Shown here: in pieces, positions 1 to 8,761 of the stretch
How positions within the stretch are numbered: position 1 is the first letter of the stretch
Layout of the letters: each line of letters begins with the position of its first letter
Assembly: GCA_031422295.1 (NCBI GenBank)
Contig: JANOQM010000084.1
Location: 62,001-126,000 of the forward strand
Direction: 5' to 3'
Source of the DNA: JANOMH01 sp031422295
GTDB taxonomy: Bacteria > Pseudomonadota > Alphaproteobacteria > Rhodobacterales > Rhodobacteraceae
Length of the DNA stretch: 64,000 bases
Made by a program: the position numbers and the translations under genes
Notes under the pieces: generated by a model
Databases searched by the model: none
Seen by the model: only the letters and a program-made list of their open reading frames with translations
What the model was told of the DNA's origin: nothing

Positions 1-966
1 CATCATGTGATCGGCACCGTAATGCGCGGATGTCGCGGCCTCCTCGCCTTGGGTATAATCATGATCCGCCAAACGGGTGCCGTTGCGGGCCGTGATCCGC
101 AAAAACCCACGTACAAAATCGCCCTCAGCCATGCCATGCGTACCCATGATGCAGAACCGGCGATGTTCGTCAGGGACATTCAGATTGGTGTGAAACGCCA
201 GCGACGCGCCGGATTCGTAGTGCAAGATTGAGGTCTGATAGTCGATGATATCGCCATCGGAATGGAACGCATCATCGACGCCTTCCCAGATTGTCGGCTT
301 GATATGCATGATCTCGTTTTCGGCGTTTGAGGCAGGGGCGTTTTCGGGGATATAGGATTTGCGACCGCCGAAACTGGCCACCTTGTCGGGTCGACTGCCG
401 GTCACCATGTTATATAAATCAATATCGTGGCAGCATTTTTCCAGCATGAACCCGCCCGACCATTTCACCATGCGCCGCCAGTCGCGCATAAAAAACGCGC
501 CATGATAGGGGGCGATATGTTCGTTCGCCTCAAGCGACACGACCCGACCCAATTTCCCCGCCGCCATGGCTGCGCGCAGGTCAACCATGTGCTGGGAATA
601 GCGCAGAACCAAGCCGACCATGACCCGGTCAGTGCCATGTTTGGCCAATAACGCGGCCAATTCCATGGTTTCCGCGACCGTTACCACCACTGGCTTTTCG
701 GTGAATATCCGCACCCCGGCCTCAAGCCCCTCGCGGATTTGACCAAGGTGAAACACGTTTGGCGAGCCGACGAAAAACAAGTCCGGCCTGGTTTCGGCCA
801 GCATGGCCGCCACTGTGTCAAAGCGCGGAATATCCGCACCCAGCACGTCGATATAAGTTGGCTGTGGGTCGTAATAGCCGACCATTTCCAACTCGGGCAT
901 CATCTCTTTCATCACCGAGAGGACATGGGTGGGGCGCAGGCCAGAACCTGCCAGAACAACGCGCAT
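1..966 (-). CDS. Gfo/Idh/MocA family oxidoreductase (partial, C-terminus outside window)
   Basis: The frame starts with ATG at 966 and runs off the left edge without a stop, giving about 322 residues. The N-terminus carries a Rossmann-type start (MRVVLAGSGLRPTHVLSVM), and further in there is the family's EKPV motif, where the Lys is expected to be catalytic. The family uses NAD(P) to oxidise or reduce sugars and inositols. The gene lies 15 bp downstream of the importer ATPase gene, so it is probably the last or a late gene of that operon and acts on the imported sugar. The substrate cannot be told from the sequence. Confidence 0.85.
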   Translation of the reverse strand, partial: MRVVLAGSGLRPTHVLSVMKEMMPELEMVGYYDPQPTYIDVLGADIPRFDTVAAMLAETRPDLFFVGSPNVFHLGQIREGLEAGVRIFTEKPVVVTVAETMELAALLAKHGTDRVMVGLVLRYSQHMVDLRAAMAAGKLGRVVSLEANEHIAPYHGAFFMRDWRRMVKWSGGFMLEKCCHDIDLYNMVTGSRPDKVASFGGRKSYIPENAPASNAENEIMHIKPTIWEGVDDAFHSDGDIIDYQTSILHYESGASLAFHTNLNVPDEHRRFCIMGTHGMAEGDFVRGFLRITARNGTRLADHDYTQGEEAATSAHYGADHMM

Positions 967-981
967 CGTATTTACTCCAGT

Positions 982-2073
982 TCAGGCGACCAAGGCGGGC
1001 GCTTGCAGGCGGCGCAGGACTTTGCCTGTGCTATCAAACACATGGGCATCGCGGGGGTTCACCGACAGGCTGATATTGGTGCCTTCGGCAATTGCTGCAT
1101 CGCCCGGAAGTGAGGCGCAAAACCGCACGCCGCCCAATGTGCCATAGGTGATCGACGCGCCGCCAAGCCGTTCCAAGACGTTTATTGTGACACTTAGCCC
1201 CGGCCCCAGTTCGACATTTTCGGGCCGGATGCCGACCTCAACGCTGTCGCCGATCCGCACGCCGCCTACGTCCACCGGCAAGGTCATCACGGCCCCGCCT
1301 GCCAGCGTGACGGTTAGCCCGTTGCTGGTGCCCTGCACGGTCGCGGGGATCAGGTTCATATTCGGCTGGCCGATGAAACTCGCCACAAATTTGGTCGCCG
1401 GGTGGTGATACAACTCCATCGGCGTGCCGAATTGTTCGACCCGGCCGGCATTCAACACGACAATCCGGTCGGCCATGGTCATCGCTTCGATCTGGTCATG
1501 GGTGACATAGATCATTGTCGCGTTCAGGCTGCGGTGTAGCTGGCTGAGTTCAACGCGCATATCGCCGCGCAAAGCGGCATCAAGGTTCGACAAGGGCTCG
1601 TCAAACAGAAACACTTTGGGGTTACGGACGATCGATCGGCCAATGGCGACGCGCTGGCGCTGGCCGCCAGATAGCTGACCGGGCTTAAGGTCAAGCTTAT
1701 CCGTAAGTTGTAGAATTTCAGCCGCTCGCCCGACCCGTTGTTTTAGCTCGGGTTCAGGGGTTTTCTGCACCCGCAGCGGAAAAGCGATATTTTCGAACAC
1801 CGTCAAATGCGGATATAATGCATAGCTTTGGAACACCATCGAAATGCCGCGTTCAACCGGGTGTTCACGGCTGACATCGCGCCCGTCGATAACAATCTTG
1901 CCACCCGTCGCCTCCTCTAGCCCCGCAACGATCCGCAGCAATGTGGATTTGCCGCAGCCGGACGGGCCGACAAAGACCACGAATTCCTTATCCCGAATGG
2001 CAAGGTCGATGTTTTGCAACACCTTGGCGGTGCCAAAACTTTTGGTGATGTGCTGAAGTTCGAGGGTGGCCAT
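982..2073 (-). CDS. Sugar ABC transporter ATP-binding protein (UgpC/MalK type)
   Basis: This 363-residue protein is the motor of a binding-protein-dependent sugar importer. Walker A GPSGCGKST lies at residues 36-44, followed by the signature LSGGQRQRVAIG, Walker B FLFDEPLSNLD and the switch His in YVTHDQIEAM. A C-terminal TOBE-like regulatory region follows, as in MalK and UgpC. The start chosen is ATG at 2073 (MATLELQHITKSFG); an in-frame upstream extension overlaps the binding-protein gene and has no family match. It sits between the solute-binding protein and a Gfo/Idh dehydrogenase in one leftward operon. Confidence 0.93.
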   Translation of the reverse strand: MATLELQHITKSFGTAKVLQNIDLAIRDKEFVVFVGPSGCGKSTLLRIVAGLEEATGGKIVIDGRDVSREHPVERGISMVFQSYALYPHLTVFENIAFPLRVQKTPEPELKQRVGRAAEILQLTDKLDLKPGQLSGGQRQRVAIGRSIVRNPKVFLFDEPLSNLDAALRGDMRVELSQLHRSLNATMIYVTHDQIEAMTMADRIVVLNAGRVEQFGTPMELYHHPATKFVASFIGQPNMNLIPATVQGTSNGLTVTLAGGAVMTLPVDVGGVRIGDSVEVGIRPENVELGPGLSVTINVLERLGGASITYGTLGGVRFCASLPGDAAIAEGTNISLSVNPRDAHVFDSTGKVLRRLQAPALVA

Positions 2074-2128
2074 GGGATGCTCCGGCAGGACAGGAAAGGG
2101 GCGGCCACAGCGGGCCGCCCCTACTTGG

Positions 2129-3364
2129 TTATTTGACTTCGGCCAGTTCAACCCCGGCTTGGGTGACCAGTTCATCAACCGTGCCGTCAGCCAGCATGAT
2201 GCCTTGGACCATATTGGTGAAAACGGCCTGCAGCGCCTTGAAATCTTCGACCATCGGCTCGGGTCCGCCGGTCGAAATTCCGGCCACGAATACCTGCCAG
2301 AACGGATCATCGGTGTAGAAGATTTTCTCAACACCCAGCGCCTCGGCCCCAATCGCTTCGTAATCCAGGATCGGGGTCAGGCCCCATGTGCTGTCCAGAT
2401 CGTATTGGGCGGCACCCGAGGTCAGCGCTTTGGCCAGTTGGATTGCCATTTCTTCATGGCCGGACCCTGCGAAAACCGCGATTGAGTCTGTAATCAGTAT
2501 CGTGCCGCTGTCGCCGGATGGGCCAGCCGGAATTGGCACGATCATCTGGTTGATCTCGGCATTGTGCTGGCCCCGGCCCCAGGGCCCGGTGACATACATG
2601 GCGATCTGTCCGTCGTTGAACAGGTCTTTCATCTGGTCGCGTTCCCATTCGGTGGGACCGGATTCCATGTAGGGCAGCAATTCTTCGTATAGTGCCAGCG
2701 TTTCGCGTGTGGCCTGGCTATCCAGCGCGGGGGTGCCATCGGCGTTATACACCAGACCATCGTTGGAATAGAGGAAGTCGAGGAACATGTGCATCGTGTT
2801 GTCGAAATCTTTGCCCGCAATGCCGATCCCGGCAGCGTCACCGCCGTCGGTCACAGCGGCGGCTAAAGTGACCAGTTCGGCCCATGTCGTCGGTGCAACG
2901 CATTCGGCCCCTGCCGCCTCAACAACGTCGCAGTTGATATACAGCGCCTTGGTCGAAAACGCGTGCGGAATGCCCCAGTATTGCCCTTCGGAGGTGACAG
3001 TGCCAAGCACTCCGGGTTGGAACGCGGCCTCTTCTTCGGGGGTAAATGTCACTGGCACGATCAGGCCATTATTAGCCAGCTGGCGTAGGGTGCGCGACCC
3101 CATATAGGCGATGGACGGCGGGTCGCCAGCGGCAGCCAGCTGCATTGATTTATCCTGACAGGTGCCCCATTCGACGGCTTCCATATTCACGGTGACGCCC
3201 GGATTATCGACCATGAACTGGTCGATAACCACCTGGTCAGCGGGGCGCACTTCACCGCCGCACATGATGAATTGCAATTCAGTTGCATGGCTTTCGGCCA
3301 TGGCTGACATGGCGGACCCGCCAAGCAACATCGCCCCCATGGTCAATGTGTGGATCGTTTTCAT
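2129..3364 (-). CDS. Extracellular sugar-binding protein of ABC importer
   Basis: This 411-residue protein begins with a Sec-type signal peptide (MKTIHTLTMGAMLLGGSAMS, cleavage likely near AMA-ES) and then has the layout of family 1 solute-binding proteins. It should capture the sugar in the periplasm and deliver it to the two permeases encoded just upstream. A good ribosome-binding sequence (GAGGGAG on the coding strand) precedes the ATG at 3364. The ligand is not determined by sequence. The neighbouring GH20 hexosaminidase suggests an N-acetylglucosamine-containing oligosaccharide; this is inference. Confidence 0.9.
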   Translation of the reverse strand: MKTIHTLTMGAMLLGGSAMSAMAESHATELQFIMCGGEVRPADQVVIDQFMVDNPGVTVNMEAVEWGTCQDKSMQLAAAGDPPSIAYMGSRTLRQLANNGLIVPVTFTPEEEAAFQPGVLGTVTSEGQYWGIPHAFSTKALYINCDVVEAAGAECVAPTTWAELVTLAAAVTDGGDAAGIGIAGKDFDNTMHMFLDFLYSNDGLVYNADGTPALDSQATRETLALYEELLPYMESGPTEWERDQMKDLFNDGQIAMYVTGPWGRGQHNAEINQMIVPIPAGPSGDSGTILITDSIAVFAGSGHEEMAIQLAKALTSGAAQYDLDSTWGLTPILDYEAIGAEALGVEKIFYTDDPFWQVFVAGISTGGPEPMVEDFKALQAVFTNMVQGIMLADGTVDELVTQAGVELAEVK

Positions 3365-3415
3365 TACGGTAGACTCCCTCTGGTTAAAGTTATTCGACGC
3401 AGTGCAGCATTGCGC

Positions 3416-4261
3416 TCACTCTTTCACCGCCCCGGCTGTTAAACCGGCGACGAGGTATTTCTGCAGGAACAGGAAAAACAGCATGACAGGCAGCACCCCG
3501 GTCAGGGCGGCGGCCATCATTTCGTTCCAGGTGACATCCTGATAGCCGATGAATTCATACAGACCCGCAGGCAGCGGCTGAATTTCGCGGACATTATTGA
3601 ACGCGATGGCGAACAGGAATTGCTGGGCATAGGCGCCGATGAACACCGATGTGGCCACCACGATCATCCCCGGCACGGCCAGCGGAATGACCACCCGGCG
3701 CAAGGTATACAGGCGGGACGCGCCGTCCATAAAGGCGGCTTCCTCAAGCTCTTTGGGGATTTTCTCAAGGTAGGACCGTAGCAGCCAGATACCCGTGGGG
3801 ATCAGGAACGCAACGCCCGGAATGATGATTGCCCAATACGTGTTGAGCAGACCGAGGGTGCGCAATGTCCGATACAGCGGGATCAGCAGCACCGCGCCGG
3901 TGAACATGTTAACTCCCAGAAACATGCCCAACGACATGGATTTGAACGGGAAATTCAGTCGGGCATAGGCATAGGCCGCAGGCACCACGCAAATCATTGT
4001 CAGGCAGGTGACGGAAACGGCGATAAACACCGAATTCAGCATGTACCGCCCCAGCAATGGCACGGTCACCCACATATCGCGGTAGGCCTGAAAGCTGAAA
4101 TCATCCGACCACCAGGTAAAATCAGCGGTCATCAAATGTGACATCGGGCGCAGGCTGACCCGGAACATCTCGATAAACGGCATCAGGATGAACAGTAGGA
4201 ATACAAATAGCGCGGCGTAGATGCCGATTTTTTGCAACAAGGTAAGGCGGTCCATCAACAT
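3416..4261 (-). CDS. Sugar ABC transporter permease (MalG-like)
   Basis: This 281-residue inner-membrane protein has about six hydrophobic segments. It carries the EAA loop that docks on the ATPase (EEAAFMDGASRLYTLRRVV). Its size and its second position after another permease match the MalG/UgpE half of a heterodimeric sugar importer. It starts at ATG 4261, one base after the stop of the first permease; a second in-frame Met two codons later is an equally possible start. It is co-transcribed with the flanking importer genes. Confidence 0.92.
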   Translation of the reverse strand: MLMDRLTLLQKIGIYAALFVFLLFILMPFIEMFRVSLRPMSHLMTADFTWWSDDFSFQAYRDMWVTVPLLGRYMLNSVFIAVSVTCLTMICVVPAAYAYARLNFPFKSMSLGMFLGVNMFTGAVLLIPLYRTLRTLGLLNTYWAIIIPGVAFLIPTGIWLLRSYLEKIPKELEEAAFMDGASRLYTLRRVVIPLAVPGMIVVATSVFIGAYAQQFLFAIAFNNVREIQPLPAGLYEFIGYQDVTWNEMMAAALTGVLPVMLFFLFLQKYLVAGLTAGAVKE

Positions 4262-4262
4262 A

Positions 4263-5195
4263 TCATTTGGCCCCGTAATGGTGGTTTACCCGGTTCAAAA
4301 AGAACAGGTAAGCCAATGAAAACGTCGCTAAAAGGAACACGATAACCACCGCCCGCGCGGCCCCCTCGCCAAAGCGCTGCGATGAAATCGCAACCTCGTA
4401 GGTGTCGATGATCAGCGTCGTGGTGGCACTGCGTGGCCCGCCTTCGGTCAAAATCCAGATGATCTCGAACGAGTTGAAGGTCCAGATTGCCGACAGCAGC
4501 GCCATCGACACGATAACGGGCATGATCTGCGGGATGGTGATGCGGCGGAAACGATACCACCGGCCGGCACCGTCAACCCAGGCGGCTTCGTACAAGTCAC
4601 GGGATACGCCTTGCATGGCAGCCAGAAAGAACAGCGTGACCATCGGCATGCCGACCCAGACATCGGTCACGATCGCCGAATAAAATGCGCTGGTTTTGGT
4701 GGCCAGCAGGGCAATCCGTTCTTCGACCAGCCCGAATTCCTGCAACAGGCCCGATATCAGCCCGAAATAGCCGTTATACATCCACTTCCAGCCAATCACC
4801 CCAATGGCAATCGGAATGACCCATGGTGGCATGATCAGAATGCGAAACAGCGCTTTGCCGGGGACCGCTGCGTTCAGCAGCGTTGCCCCGATCAGGCCCA
4901 TGATTAGTTTCAAGGTGACCGCCAGAAACATCCAGTAAAACGTCCGGCCGACGATATCGTAGAACTTTGGGTCACTGAACAGATCAGCATAATTAGCGAT
5001 GCCGATATAGTTCTCGCCACCCAGATCGGCATCGGTAAACGACAACCGCAGGGTTTCGGCGAGGGGCCAAGCCACGATGAAGCCGATGAAAACGATGGCA
5101 GGCAGGATGAGCAGCCAAGCAAACACCCCCTCGGCCAAGGGCACCCCCCGGCGAGGTTTATCGGCAGCAAGCGGTGCGGCAGCGATGTCGGCCAT
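4263..5195 (-). CDS. Sugar ABC transporter permease (MalF-like)
   Basis: This is the first gene of the leftward importer operon, encoding 310 residues with about six transmembrane segments and an EAA loop (EAAWVDGAGRWYRFRR). The start chosen is ATG 5195, giving MADIAAAPLAADKPRRGVPL before the first membrane helix. A longer in-frame extension would run through the A+T-rich regulatory gap and is unlikely. The promoter must lie between 5196 and 5431, where repeated AATACCAA half-sites occur, so the divergently encoded GntR protein probably controls it. Confidence 0.9.
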   Translation of the reverse strand: MADIAAAPLAADKPRRGVPLAEGVFAWLLILPAIVFIGFIVAWPLAETLRLSFTDADLGGENYIGIANYADLFSDPKFYDIVGRTFYWMFLAVTLKLIMGLIGATLLNAAVPGKALFRILIMPPWVIPIAIGVIGWKWMYNGYFGLISGLLQEFGLVEERIALLATKTSAFYSAIVTDVWVGMPMVTLFFLAAMQGVSRDLYEAAWVDGAGRWYRFRRITIPQIMPVIVSMALLSAIWTFNSFEIIWILTEGGPRSATTTLIIDTYEVAISSQRFGEGAARAVVIVFLLATFSLAYLFFLNRVNHHYGAK

Positions 5196-5264
5196 CAATT
5201 TCCCCCAGCCAGGGCCGCCTTTTGGCCCGTCGCAAACGGGCAGCGAATCTCCTGTCCAGTGAAC

Positions 5265-5305
5265 AATACCAAAGTTCGATAAAATTGCTACCAATATAAT
5301 ACCAA
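5265..5305. promoter_or_regulatory. Two direct AATACCAA half-sites near the importer promoter
   Basis: The 8-mer AATACCAA occurs at 5265-5272 and again at 5298-5305, 33 bp apart (about three helical turns). Both lie just upstream of the first permease gene. The same 8-mer and its complement form the inverted repeat at 5387-5410. These are likely binding half-sites for the adjacent HutC-type GntR regulator. The sites are seen directly; the regulator assignment is inferred. Confidence 0.5.
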
Positions 5306-5386
5306 AATGACAAATTTTCTGGACGCCGTTTGAAATAATTGAAAAAAAAGCAAAATATGAAAGACACTTTGCTATTTGGTCTGTAT

Positions 5387-5410
5387 TTGGTATTATTTCA
5401 AGAATACCAA
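5387..5410. promoter_or_regulatory. Inverted-repeat operator candidate upstream of the GntR gene
   Basis: TTGGTATT (5387-5394) and AATACCAA (5403-5410) form perfect 8-bp arms with an 8-bp spacer. They end 21 bp before the GntR start codon. An additional imperfect copy, TTGGTCT, lies at 5376-5382. The position fits autorepression by the GntR protein. Confidence 0.55.
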
Positions 5411-5431
5411 GAATCACAGGGGGTGGGGTGA

Positions 5432-6202
5432 ATGACAGGGGCGGACACAGCCAAACTGTATGGTGCCGCTGCATGGTTCCGCGACGGACGCGGGCCACGT
5501 TACCTGCAATTATATCGCCACCTGAGCAGCGCGATCACCACAGGGCGGCTTGAGGCGGACAGCCAGTTGCCGCCCGAACGCGACTTGGCCGATCTGGCCG
5601 AAGTCAGCCGGGTCACGGTGCGCAAAGCTGTGTCACAACTGGTCAGTGACGGGCTGGTCGAACAGCGGCGCGGCGCGGGGTCGTTTGTCCGTTCCCAAGC
5701 GGCCAAGCTGGAACAGTCCTTGTCGCGGCTGACATCGTTCACCGAATATATGCTGGCACGGGGCAAAACCTCGACCTCGCAGGTTCTGACTCGGGGTCAT
5801 TTTGCACCGACGCCCGATGAATCCATGGCGCTGGGCATCGCGTCCAGTGACAGAGTCGCCCGGATCGAACGGTTGCGCCATGCGGATGGCATTCCTATGG
5901 CGATTGAGAGATCATCCCTGCCCGCCGATATTCTGCCCAATCCCGAACGGGTCGAAACCTCGCTTTACACCATCCTGCGCGAAGACGGCGGCGCGCCGGT
6001 GCGGGCGATCCAGCGTATTACGGCGATCAATCTGGCCCCGTTCGAGGCACAGTTGCTAAATCTGGCCGAAGGTGCGGCGGCTTTGCGGATTGACCGCACC
6101 GGATATCTGGCATCGGGGCGGCCTATCGAATTCACGCGGGGGCTGTACCGGTCCGACATCTATGATTTTGTGGCTGAACTTCGGCTGAATGCAAACCTAT
6201 GA
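5432..6202 (+). CDS. GntR family transcriptional regulator (HutC subfamily, UTRA domain)
   Basis: This 256-residue protein has an N-terminal winged helix (roughly residues 20-90, with the typical LPPERDLADLAEVSRVTVRK helix-turn-helix) and a C-terminal UTRA-type effector domain. HutC-type GntR proteins usually repress until they bind a small metabolite. The gene is divergent from the sugar importer and its stop overlaps the start of the GH20 hexosaminidase (ATGA). It probably controls both transcripts, with a sugar or sugar phosphate as effector. The start ATG 5432 follows a G-rich ribosome-binding stretch. Confidence 0.9.
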   Translation: MTGADTAKLYGAAAWFRDGRGPRYLQLYRHLSSAITTGRLEADSQLPPERDLADLAEVSRVTVRKAVSQLVSDGLVEQRRGAGSFVRSQAAKLEQSLSRLTSFTEYMLARGKTSTSQVLTRGHFAPTPDESMALGIASSDRVARIERLRHADGIPMAIERSSLPADILPNPERVETSLYTILREDGGAPVRAIQRITAINLAPFEAQLLNLAEGAAALRIDRTGYLASGRPIEFTRGLYRSDIYDFVAELRLNANL

Positions 6203-8031
6203 CACTGACGTTTGCCGCCCGGATTATTGATAATCAGATTGAATGTGAAATCGGGAGTGCCGTGGCGTTGGTGGCCCCGGTGTTTTGTTTTTCTTTGATG
6301 GCCGCAGCGCGGGCTGTCCAGGGCTGCACCCTGATCCGGTCAGTCGCGGGCTATGCTGAAATGCAATTACCCGACCTTGCCGCCGATCAACCGCACTGCT
6401 TTCGCATTGCGCATGATGACCCGGGCTATATCGTGGCCAACCGTGCCTGGCTGCCCTTGGGCGGATATTTGCGTCTGCAGGGCGGGCGCTGTGTGCCTTT
6501 GCCGGAACTTCCCGCCGGGGTCATTTCCGGCAACCCCCGGCCCGCCGCCGCTGTCACCGGCCTGCGCTTGATCCCTCAACCCGGTGCTTGGGTGCCCGCC
6601 GAAGGCGTTTTGCGCGCCACGACATTTGCCGGGCGTGGTGAGCCGCTGGAAGCGGTGGCAGCGCTGGCCCAACGGACCGGATTGGGGCCGTTTCTGGCCG
6701 CAGATGGCGCGACATTGACCATCCATCACGATCCGTCGCTGGCAGCAGAGGGCTATGTTTTAGGCATCGGTCCCAGTGAGGTTACCTTGTCCGCAGCAGG
6801 CCGGGCCGGCCTGTTTTACGGCGGGGTCACGTTGCTGAACCTGACTGTGACCTATGACGGTGTGCTGCCTTGCGGAGTTATCACCGATGCGCCCCGCTTT
6901 GGCTGGCGCGGACAACACCTTGATTGCGCCCGGCATTTCTTTGGATTGGATACATTGCACCGGTTGCTGGACTTGATGGCCTTGCTGAAACTGAACCGGT
7001 TTCACTGGCATTTTGCCGATGACGAGGCATTCCGGCTGCAAGTCGATTGTGTCCCGGCCCTGTGGCAAAAGACCGAATTTCGCGGCGAAGGCCTGCCAGT
7101 GCCCGGCGTGTTCGGCGGCGGTATCCGGTCTGGCGGCAGTTATTCAAAGGCCGATGTTGCGGCCCTTTTGGCCCTTGCAGACAGCTTGAATATCGCCATC
7201 CTGCCCGAGATCGAGGTGCCAGCGCATGGTTTTGCGATCAATGCTGCAGTCATGGGCCTGCGCGACCCCGGTGATAACGGGTTCGAAGTGTCGGTGCAGG
7301 GCTATGCCGACAATGTCATCAACCCGGCGGTGCCAGCGACGTGGGAGTTGCTGGAACCATTAATCACCGAAGTGGCCGCGATGTTCCCAATCGGCATGCT
7401 GCATCTGGGATGCGATGAAATGCCCCCTGATGCCTGGGGCGGCTCGCCATTGGTCACGGCGCTGAAAGCCCGCGAAGGTTTGGAAACCCGCGATGATGTG
7501 CAGGGCTGGATGATGCAGCGTCTGGCGGCGTTTCTGGCGGATCAAGGGATCAGGGCAGCTGGCTGGGAAGAGGCGGCCAAGGGAAGTAATGGCGGCATTG
7601 GTCACAATGCACTGTTGTTTTCCTGGACCGGGCAGGGGCCGGGCGTGGCCGCCGCGCGGGCGGGCTATGATGTTGTCATGTGCCCGGCGCAAAAGGTGTA
7701 TTTCGATCTGGCGCACAGCACCGATCCCGCCGATTGGGGCGCGCGCTGGGCCGGATATATCCCGTTGGAAGAGGTGGTAAACTGGGAACCTGTGCCGCCA
7801 GGGGCTGAAGATATCGCGCCGCGTGTGGTTGGAATCCAATCGACATTCTGGGCCGAATTTACGACCGCCGACTGGCAGTTAGAAGCGATGCTGGCCCCCC
7901 GGATATTGGGCTTGGCGACCAAAGCATGGGATCAGAACGATAGTGTCGATGGCCCCAAACTGCGCGCCTTGGCAGCCGCGTATGCCCCGTTGTTCGACCG
8001 CATCGGTTGGGACCGACACCGCGGGGCGTAG
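6199..8031 (+). CDS. Beta-N-acetylhexosaminidase, glycoside hydrolase family 20
   Basis: This 610-residue enzyme carries the GH20 signature HLGCDEM at residues 402-408. The Asp-Glu pair D406-E407 is the expected substrate-polarising and acid catalyst pair. The barrel motifs RFHWHFADD and LPEIEVPAHG are also present. It releases terminal N-acetylhexosamine from oligosaccharides. No signal peptide is visible at the N-terminus (MTLTFAARIIDNQIECEIG), so it probably works in the cytoplasm on imported oligosaccharide. It overlaps the GntR stop by 4 bp and is translationally coupled to it. Confidence 0.9.
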   Translation: MTLTFAARIIDNQIECEIGSAVALVAPVFCFSLMAAARAVQGCTLIRSVAGYAEMQLPDLAADQPHCFRIAHDDPGYIVANRAWLPLGGYLRLQGGRCVPLPELPAGVISGNPRPAAAVTGLRLIPQPGAWVPAEGVLRATTFAGRGEPLEAVAALAQRTGLGPFLAADGATLTIHHDPSLAAEGYVLGIGPSEVTLSAAGRAGLFYGGVTLLNLTVTYDGVLPCGVITDAPRFGWRGQHLDCARHFFGLDTLHRLLDLMALLKLNRFHWHFADDEAFRLQVDCVPALWQKTEFRGEGLPVPGVFGGGIRSGGSYSKADVAALLALADSLNIAILPEIEVPAHGFAINAAVMGLRDPGDNGFEVSVQGYADNVINPAVPATWELLEPLITEVAAMFPIGMLHLGCDEMPPDAWGGSPLVTALKAREGLETRDDVQGWMMQRLAAFLADQGIRAAGWEEAAKGSNGGIGHNALLFSWTGQGPGVAAARAGYDVVMCPAQKVYFDLAHSTDPADWGARWAGYIPLEEVVNWEPVPPGAEDIAPRVVGIQSTFWAEFTTADWQLEAMLAPRILGLATKAWDQNDSVDGPKLRALAAAYAPLFDRIGWDRHRGA

Positions 8032-8152
8032 GATAGGCAATGTTGCCGATGATGCCGCAAGATGCGTCACAATGGCGTCACATCGGTCCCTTCGGATTGC
8101 GATAGGGCCCGGGATCAGCGACAAGCGGCAATTCCTGACTTGAAAGCCCGCT

Positions 8153-8761
8153 ATGCTTGACGCTGCCACCCGCCGCCTGATGGACCCGGGATTGAACCGG
8201 ATCGGCCGCGTTCTTGCCGCCCGGGGGATTTCTGCCAATGCTGTAACGCTGGTTGGGTTGGTGCTGGGCTTGGTTGCTGCCGGGCTGATTGCACGAGAGG
8301 CTTCGATGTTGGCGCTGGTGCCGCTGCTGGCCTCGCGTTTGGCCGACGGATTGGACGGCGCTGTTGCGCGGGCCACGCAGCGCACCGATTTTGGCGGATA
8401 CCTTGATATCACAGCGGATTTTCTGTTCTACGGAGTTATTCCCATGGGATTTGTCTGGGCCGACCCCAGCGTTAACGGAGTCGCGGGGGCCTTCTTATTG
8501 ACCAGCTTCTATTTTAACGGCGCCAGCTTTTTGGGCTATGCCGTTTTGGCGGAAAAGCAGGGCCTGACAACGCAGTCGCAGGGCATTAAATCACTTTATT
8601 ACTCAAACGGTATTCTTGAAGGCACTGAAACTATTATCTTTTTCATAGCCCTTTGCCTTTGGCCTGGTCAATTTGCCACGATGGCCTGGATTTTTGGTAT
8701 GTTGGCGCTGGCCACCGGTATTTTGCGTGTTTTTGGTGCCTACCGGATATTTCGGGGTTAG
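8153..8761 (+). CDS. CDP-alcohol phosphatidyltransferase family membrane protein
   Basis: This 202-residue membrane protein contains the CDP-alcohol phosphotransferase motif DG-x2-AR-x8-G-x3-D-x3-D (DGLDGAVARATQRTDFGGYL and onward). The Asp residues bind the metal and activate the acceptor alcohol. Family members join a CDP-activated lipid or alcohol to a second alcohol in phospholipid synthesis; the acceptor is unknown. Its stop overlaps the stop of the convergent pbpC gene (8758-8761), so the two genes leave no room for a terminator between them. Confidence 0.88.
   Translation: MLDAATRRLMDPGLNRIGRVLAARGISANAVTLVGLVLGLVAAGLIAREASMLALVPLLASRLADGLDGAVARATQRTDFGGYLDITADFLFYGVIPMGFVWADPSVNGVAGAFLLTSFYFNGASFLGYAVLAEKQGLTTQSQGIKSLYYSNGILEGTETIIFFIALCLWPGQFATMAWIFGMLALATGILRVFGAYRIFRG

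Noticed and set aside
8758..8761. Shared stop codons of the CDP-alcohol phosphotransferase and pbpC
   Set aside because: Real, but a common result of compact convergent genes; it needs no special explanation.
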